In this document: in pieces, positions 20,004-24,688 of the stretch
Numbering within the stretch: position 1 is the first letter of the stretch
Layout of the letters: each line of letters opens with the position of its first letter
Source of the DNA: Paramacrobiotus richtersi
Taxonomy: Eukaryota; Tardigrada; Eutardigrada; Parachela; Macrobiotidae
Direction of reading: 5' to 3'
Assembly: GCA_034698045.1 (NCBI GenBank)
Contig: JAQGAU010000709.1
Coordinates: 1-24,688 of the forward strand
Length of the DNA stretch: 24,688 nucleotides
The notes under the pieces: model-generated
What the model was told of the DNA's origin: nothing
The model's database searches: none
The model's input: only the letters and a program-made list of their open reading frames with translations
Translations under genes and position numbers: made by a program

Positions 20004-21790
20004 ATGGATTGGATTCCTTTGAATTCGACCAACCGGTCGCTTTTTCCATTTAGCAGCTTGTCGGAGAATGAGATTGCATCTTATTATAATAACTATTCTT
20101 CAAAATCCGCCCGTGTCATGGAGCTCCTAGCACAGTCAGTTCGCGACCCTGGCATTCCCGATGACGCTCGGGCTCTGTTTTCGGCCAACAAGATCAGGAT
20201 TCCCTTGGAATTCAGGATGTGCCTTAACGGTGTACTTCTCGTACGATCTGCATGCGGCGCGCAGATGAGAAATACTGCTTATGATGTCGATTTAAAATTC
20301 AGTAACGGGCGCCTGGTTCTTGGGAAATGTCAGTGTCCCGCAGGACAGTGTGGTCCCTTGGATTGCGCGGATACGGGTGAGGAAGAGCTGTTCGGAGGAA
20401 GCTGCAAGCACATCGGAGCTCTTGCTTTTATGATACGTGCATATCTTGAGAATGGTGATTATCCGCTTTTCCCTTCCCCTACTTCAAAGCCGTGCGCTTG
20501 GAACGTCCGAAAAGCTCCTCCCGGCGGCTTGACACCCAGTCTAATTAACTATTGTGTCCTCTCGCCAAATGATGCTTCTGTTCCGTGTCATACAGTTCAG
20601 AAGCGAAGCTACGATCCTGGTGTAAGCATTGATATCTTACAAACAGCTGCTTTAAAACTAGCGGAATGGTCGTCTGCGAAAAAGACACCTTTACTCGCAT
20701 TGTTAAACCATGCTCGCCCGCTAAAAAGGCCGACGCCGCACGAAATCTCCCAGCATTCGGACCAGCCTGCGCCATCGTTAATCACACTCCCCCTGAAGCT
20801 TGATAACACAGTGGCAGTTTTTATCGCCGACAAAATTCAACAAGAACTGGATGCATTACCACCGCAACCACCGCTGCTTTTCTTTTATCAGTCATCGTGG
20901 AACCAGCTCACTCAAGAATCTGCCGAACATTTATTCAGACGCACAACAGAGCAATCGGGAAGCGTGGAGTGGAATATGCACCGAAAGAAAATCGTGACTG
21001 CATCCAAGATTCATTCTATCTTTACGAGGACGAAAGAATTCACGCCGGAATTTGTCAGTTCCTTAATTTGCGATCGTGGGTCCACAGCGCAAATGCGGCA
21101 AGGATTGGCGGAGGAAGAGCCAGCAGTACAGCTCTATCTTGCAGCCAAAAGGACAGATTCGCCAACGATTGCAGTTTCACTAGCCGGATTGTGCGTTTGT
21201 CCTGGTAATAATTTGTATAATAACCCGAATTAGTGGTTTCTCGGATGTTAATATTTTATCACTATACTTTTTTACCTTAAAAATTATCCTAACGTGAGCG
21301 TATGTTTGCAGCATTTCCCTATGTTGGAGCCAGTACAGACCGGATTGTTCTGAACTCAACGTCAGAAGGTGATGTAGGCCTAGTCGAAGTCAAAGTTCTT
21401 ACCGAAAGCGATCGCTTCAGATGGGACTGTATTGAGGGACGAGAGGCAATGTCTGTCGAAGAACTTCTGACAGCGTATGTTGCGATTAAAAAATCCACAT
21501 CCAACAATTTTTCGTTCTACTTGCAAAACGATCCGGTCTCCGGCTGGAAGCTGCGCCGCAGCCATAAATACTTTAGCCAAGTTATCACTCAGATGGCTGT
21601 TACAGGATTAAGGTTTTGCGATTTTGTTGTTAAAGTTGATACAATGGTTTTTATCGAGAAAATTCTGTTCACTCCTGAAGACTTTTTTTGTGACCGTGTT
21701 TTCGGTGCAGTTACTGCATTCTTTTTTCGTGTTTTCTTGCCATTTTTGTACGAAAAGCAGAACGTTGCGGAAGAAGAACATGCAGAATAA
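20004..21790 (+). CDS. SWIM zinc finger plus YqaJ-type nuclease, second ISL2EU protein
   Basis: Two exons, 20004-21204 and 21312-21790, join in phase 1 (CCTG|GTAATA...TTTGCAG|CA) to give 559 aa. A SWIM-type finger (CxC...CxH: C109, C111, C134, H136) lies in the N-terminal third. A YqaJ-like nuclease occupies the C-terminal part: the R-K-K-I-V-T-A-S motif near 327-334, RQGLAEEEPAV near 365-375, then VGASTDR with D410 and VEVKV with E426-x-K428. The D...ExK pattern is that of the PD-(D/E)xK nuclease fold. All three expected catalytic residues are present, so it is probably functional. In ISL2EU elements a YqaJ protein accompanies the transposase; its exact step in transposition is not established. 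The gene is on the same strand as the transposase, 474 bp downstream. Its stop lies 9 bp from the stop of the opposing JmjC gene. Confidence 0.82.
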
Positions 21791-21799
21791 ACTTACGTA

Positions 21800-24205
21800 C
21801 TACGGTTGCTTTTTATTACAGGTCTTAAAATGATCACTTCTGTGGGCTTTCGTAAATTGTTTGAAACACTTAGGACAAACCATCCATTTACCGCCGACAT
21901 GATCACGTTTGTGAACCGTAAGAGCACCCAAAGTTTTGAAAGATTTCTTTGGGCAGAGTTCGCAGCGAAATACTTCTTGCGGAGCAGGAGATCGGAAGAC
22001 CTTTGGCAACGATATAGCAGCTAGGGGCGGCGGCATGGTAGAAGTATCCAACTGCACCGGAGCAATACTTCCATGATCACTTCCTATTTCTGACAGCAAC
22101 ACAACTTTGTTAGGCGGGGTCGGATCTGCTGGAAAAGGAATTCCCTGCAACGAAAGAGAAGGAAATTACCCTCAGTGACAAGTAAATTATAGAGTATAAC
22201 TGGCTCCCGGGAAAAAGGTACCCGGGAACGAGGAACCAAGAAACACACAAGAACCTACTTTTCGACAAAAGCATCGAGAATCGGATCGTACAATATTGTT
22301 AAACGTTTTGTTTAATGTTTACTAAAACTTTGGAGAAAAACCCGGGATGAAACACAGTGTACTCGATATTTGGCTCCCGGGAAGTAAGGTACCCGGGAAC
22401 AAGGAACCTATAAAATATACAAAATTCTTTTTTTCCGGCCAGGTTTAACTACTTACGTATCCAATCGGTTGATACCGGTTTTGAAAAGTTTTCGTAGCGT
22501 ACAACCAACCGGGTGGCGCTGGTTGATCATCCGCCGTGTCGTCGTCTGTCACTAACGTGGACAACGCGTCGTCATCCCGTCTTTTGCACTCGGCAAAAGA
22601 TTTCGCATTCATCCGCGCCAGAAGTGATTGCAAATAAGGCGTAGTATTGAAGAAGTTGGTTCGATAATCGTAATCCTGCTTGGCACACGAGCACTGAAAG
22701 AAAAAAATCACCAGATTAATAAAAATTCACACACACGTCAGTAAAAATGGTTCCGAAGCTTCTCGCTTACTTTGTGACACATGGAAGCACAATCCTCGGC
22801 GTCGACTCTCCAGAATGAAGTATCAGTATAATTCTTCGTCAACCCGACTACAACTCCCACGTTCACCACTTCGTGCGGGGTGTGGCAGTTCAAAATCATC
22901 AGCTGACCGGGGTGCTGCACGAAGACGTATACTGGGATTCCTGCTCGCCGCAAAACGTCGAGAGTGGGACTTTGACGCTTATGGAAGAAAGCGTGGTGGC
23001 AGGTAGTGAAACCTGAAAGAAAACATCGTTGCCGGTATCGTTCATGGCGCATAACAAACCTCAAAAATATTTACCATCCTTATTCGCTTGCCCATAGACT
23101 TGGCAGACATCCGCAAAACGGCTCCGCGGCACAATCAGCCAATATTTAATACCGTCCCCACCGCCATCGCCTACAGCCAGAAGTAAGCTAAACCGCTTAG
23201 TTATATAATTATGAATTTATTCTATACAGGATACTTATCTTACCCAAGTTATAGAACCATGATCCCAAACCAACACTTTCTATATGAAAGGGCGTGTAGG
23301 AATGATCCGCGCCGATATATAGAAAGAGTGTGGATAGACCGTCCATCTTCACGTAATTAGCAAAGATTATTTCCGGAACAGGTGACACACCAAACAAATT
23401 AAAATCAGGATGGAATCCGGTGAAAGCCACTTCGTCGTCTTTCTTCGTCGAAAGGTGCACCGGTCCCACGTCAACTGCATGACTTTCGCAGTACAACGGG
23501 CTTCCGCATTCTTGGTATCCTTGAATTGAACTTGGAACAGCCAAGTCAATTTTTGGGCCACCTGTTTCCTGCTGCTTTCGACTGAAACGGAAGCAATAAC
23601 CTGAATATCTCAACCATAAAATTATCTGAAAATCTTTCAACGGTAAAGAAGGCTCACTGTTTTTCAAATAATTTCACGATTCCTGATACTGTTTTCGGCA
23701 AGCGTTTATCGCACGGAGAGATCACAGTGTGACGCCACCCATTGCTTTCTGTGCGACATGTCTTCCGGGTGATGTGTTTCGCGGGATATGCAAGTTTTCC
23801 CAAGGCTCCTGAAGCACCCAAATGACTCTCCATACGCTTCGAAAAATCATCCATGGAACAGTTCTTTTCATAAAAGGAGATCTAAAACAGCGGGCCATAA
23901 ACACGATGAGAATAGTCATGAGAATTTGGCTAACAAATACATTGAATGTGCTGTACACTGCCTTACCAGTGCGGCGCCGATGTTAGCGAATTGTTCGGGC
24001 AGTGCTAAATTAACGACATCTAATAAACCTTGGGAACTCTGTCGGAAAGATTCCAGCTCAACAGAAATCGAATCCGGTATGAGAAATACGCCAGGCGCCA
24101 ACGTCGGATACGGTCCACTGCAACACAAAAAACCTGTCAACCGGATGAACTGCGGCTATCCTTCAACGATTTCTTTTGAAACTTTTACTGTTCGTACCTG
24201 GCCAT
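21800..24205 (-). CDS. JmjC-domain protein with C-terminal zinc fingers, candidate transposon cargo
   Basis: Eight exons on the minus strand: 24205-24198, 24117-23967, 23881-23658, 23581-23244, 23170-23075, 23012-22771, 22693-22457 and 22144-21800. All junctions are GT-AG and keep frame, giving 546 aa. The tiny first exon (ATGGCCAG) is the least certain; the protein may extend upstream. JmjC domain: YIGADHSYTPFHIES with H227 and E229, IKYWLIVP, then VFVQHPGQLMILNCHTPHEV with H319, giving an H-x-E...H iron-binding set with normal spacing. Such domains are Fe(II)/2-oxoglutarate dioxygenases, often histone lysine demethylases. The Asn usual in the S-x-N-Y segment after H-x-E is Phe here (GSWFYNL), so activity may be altered. 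Residues about 490-545 form a C2H2 finger (C-x2-C-x13-H-x3-H) and a C2HC finger (CPKC...H-x3-C). No JmjN motif was recognised. Convergent with YqaJ, stops 9 bp apart. Confidence 0.78.
22201..22237. repeat. intronic CCCGGG module, copy 1
   Basis: It begins TGGCTCCCGGGAA and continues AAGGTACCCGGGAAC then AGGAACC. It contains two SmaI-like CCCGGG palindromes. The second copy lies 170 bp downstream. Confidence 0.7.
22371..22408. repeat. intronic CCCGGG module, copy 2
   Basis: It has the same layout as 22201-22237 (TGGCTCCCGGGAA, AAGGTACCCGGGAAC, AGGAACC) with one extra base in the middle. The flanks diverge, though ACACAAGAAC / ATACAAAATT after each copy suggests that the duplicated unit was longer. 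Confidence 0.7.
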
Positions 24206-24395
24206 GTCAAATGAATGGCTTGGTGGCGAAGCAGGTTGACTAATCAGAAACTGTTTATCCAGCGGAGTTCAGAGTGATTTGAATTACGACATCCCAAAAG
24301 TAAATCCTAAAATTGAAACATTTCCACTGATTATTTAAAAGCATTGCGACACGGTGCGCACTGAAGAAATGCACTTACCCTTTAATAATAGCACT

Positions 24396-24550
24396 TCAGA
24401 GAACAGAAGCAGTCGTAACCGAATCCAGATCAATCGGCGAAGGACAAACATTTTCCAAATAATAAATTCTGGCTTCTGGGTCGTGTTTACGCAATTCGTT
24501 TTCGAATAAATTCTGAAAAACCAGAACACTTGACAGCCTTGGCCACTAAT
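24396..24550 (-). other. coding-like exon with in-frame stop, upstream of the JmjC gene
   Basis: On the minus strand a good acceptor (TTCTGGTTTTTCAG) precedes 24512. The following 38 codons read like real protein (NLFENELRKHDPEARIYYLE, then NVCPSPIDLDSVTTASVL) before TGA at 24398-24396. A strong donor GTAAGT lies 18 nt further, at 24378. The TGA stops this frame from reaching that donor. Possible explanations: a single-base error or mutation, a 5' exon of the JmjC gene with a different donor, the last exon of another gene, or a broken exon. No domain is recognised. Confidence 0.35.
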
Positions 24551-24688
24551 ACCCGCATCGCTCTCAAATCTAGTGAGACTAGTTTAGACAACCGGTATGT
24601 TAATTTTCCGCACATAATAATAATGAGGATTTATTGTCTTTCCGCAACGGGACAACGTCCCCTCTGGGCGTCAGACATAATTCGGCAA
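24551..24688. other. right edge of window, no gene seen
   Basis: Nothing is recognised here. If the JmjC gene is transposon cargo, the right terminus could lie here or beyond. No inverted match to 17241-17784 was detectable by eye. Confidence 0.3.

Larger units (their letters stand above)
17785..21790 (+). mobile_element. ISL2EU-type DNA transposon, coding core (ends not found)
   Basis: The element is defined by two adjacent same-strand genes, THAP-DDE transposase and SWIM-YqaJ nuclease, both with complete frames and catalytic residues. Coordinates cover coding sequence only. The left end must lie in 17241-17784 if it does not overlap cluster repeats. The right end cannot lie between the YqaJ and JmjC stops (9 bp), so the element probably extends through the JmjC gene to beyond 24205 and perhaps beyond the window. 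Terminal inverted repeats and target-site duplication were sought by eye and not found. Confidence 0.7.
22145..22456 (-). other. longest JmjC-gene intron with duplicated CCCGGG module
   Basis: This 312-bp intron lies between exons 7 and 8 (donor GTAAGT, acceptor TTTCGTTGCAG). It is about four times longer than its neighbours (60-86 bp). The excess length is accounted for by two copies of a 37-38 bp CCCGGG-rich module. Confidence 0.7.

Noticed and set aside
22815..23006. Plus-strand open frame opposite the JmjC exon
   Set aside because: It is antisense to a well-supported exon encoding the second iron-binding His and has no recognisable content.
17241..24688. Terminal inverted repeats of the ISL2EU element
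   Set aside because: By-eye comparison of 17241-17784 with the inverse of 21791-24688 gave only short chance matches, such as a weak CTGAC/GTCAG similarity at the last bases of the window. Not reported as a feature.
1..24688. CRISPR array, rRNA or tRNA genes, bacterial promoters and terminators
   Set aside because: There are no regular spacer-repeat arrays or cloverleaf signatures. The intron-bearing genes and domain types show eukaryotic nuclear DNA.

Overview
The window looks like nuclear DNA of an invertebrate animal. Genes are split by short GT-AG introns (60 to about 310 bp), untranslated stretches are long and AT-rich, and there are THAP, SWIM, JmjC and C2H2 domains but no operons or Shine-Dalgarno sites. 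A small compact metazoan, possibly a tardigrade, would fit. That is only a guess from the proteins' style, and no species can be read from the sequence.

Positions 1-17240 are a multigene cluster. Five copies of one two-exon gene lie at 1578-3227 (+), 3951-5593 (-), 7700-9277 (+), 10598-12233 (+) and 14739-16396 (+); they are called copies A to E. The encoded protein has an unusual order: an N-terminal C2HC zinc finger, a Tudor/Agenet-like region, an F-box-like segment, a conserved C-terminal region, and a separate 48-50 residue last exon. A, B and D look intact. C has lost the zinc-finger end. E carries a 2-bp insertion that breaks the frame. B and E sit in a large inverted duplication (about 3438-6580 and 14040-16890) that also carries an older decayed fragment of the same gene. 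In the left arm only, that fragment is interrupted by a 304-bp MITE-like insertion (6066-6369) with TGTAA target duplications. A further repeat block, associated with the gene 3' flanks, is scattered in both orientations.

Positions 17241-24688 hold a different system. A THAP plus DDE transposase (17785-19529) is followed on the same strand by a SWIM zinc-finger plus YqaJ-type nuclease (20004-21790). This two-gene set is the hallmark of ISL2EU-type eukaryotic DNA transposons. Directly opposed, with stop codons only 9 bp apart, is an eight-exon minus-strand gene (24205-21800) for a JmjC-domain protein ending in two zinc fingers. The 9-bp gap leaves no room for a transposon terminus between YqaJ and JmjC. 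The JmjC gene is therefore probably inside the same element as cargo, which would give a transposon with its own chromatin-modifying factor. Terminal inverted repeats were not found, and the right end may lie beyond the window.

All splice models were made by eye from splice-site consensus, reading phase and, for the cluster genes, comparison among copies. No alignment or database search was run.
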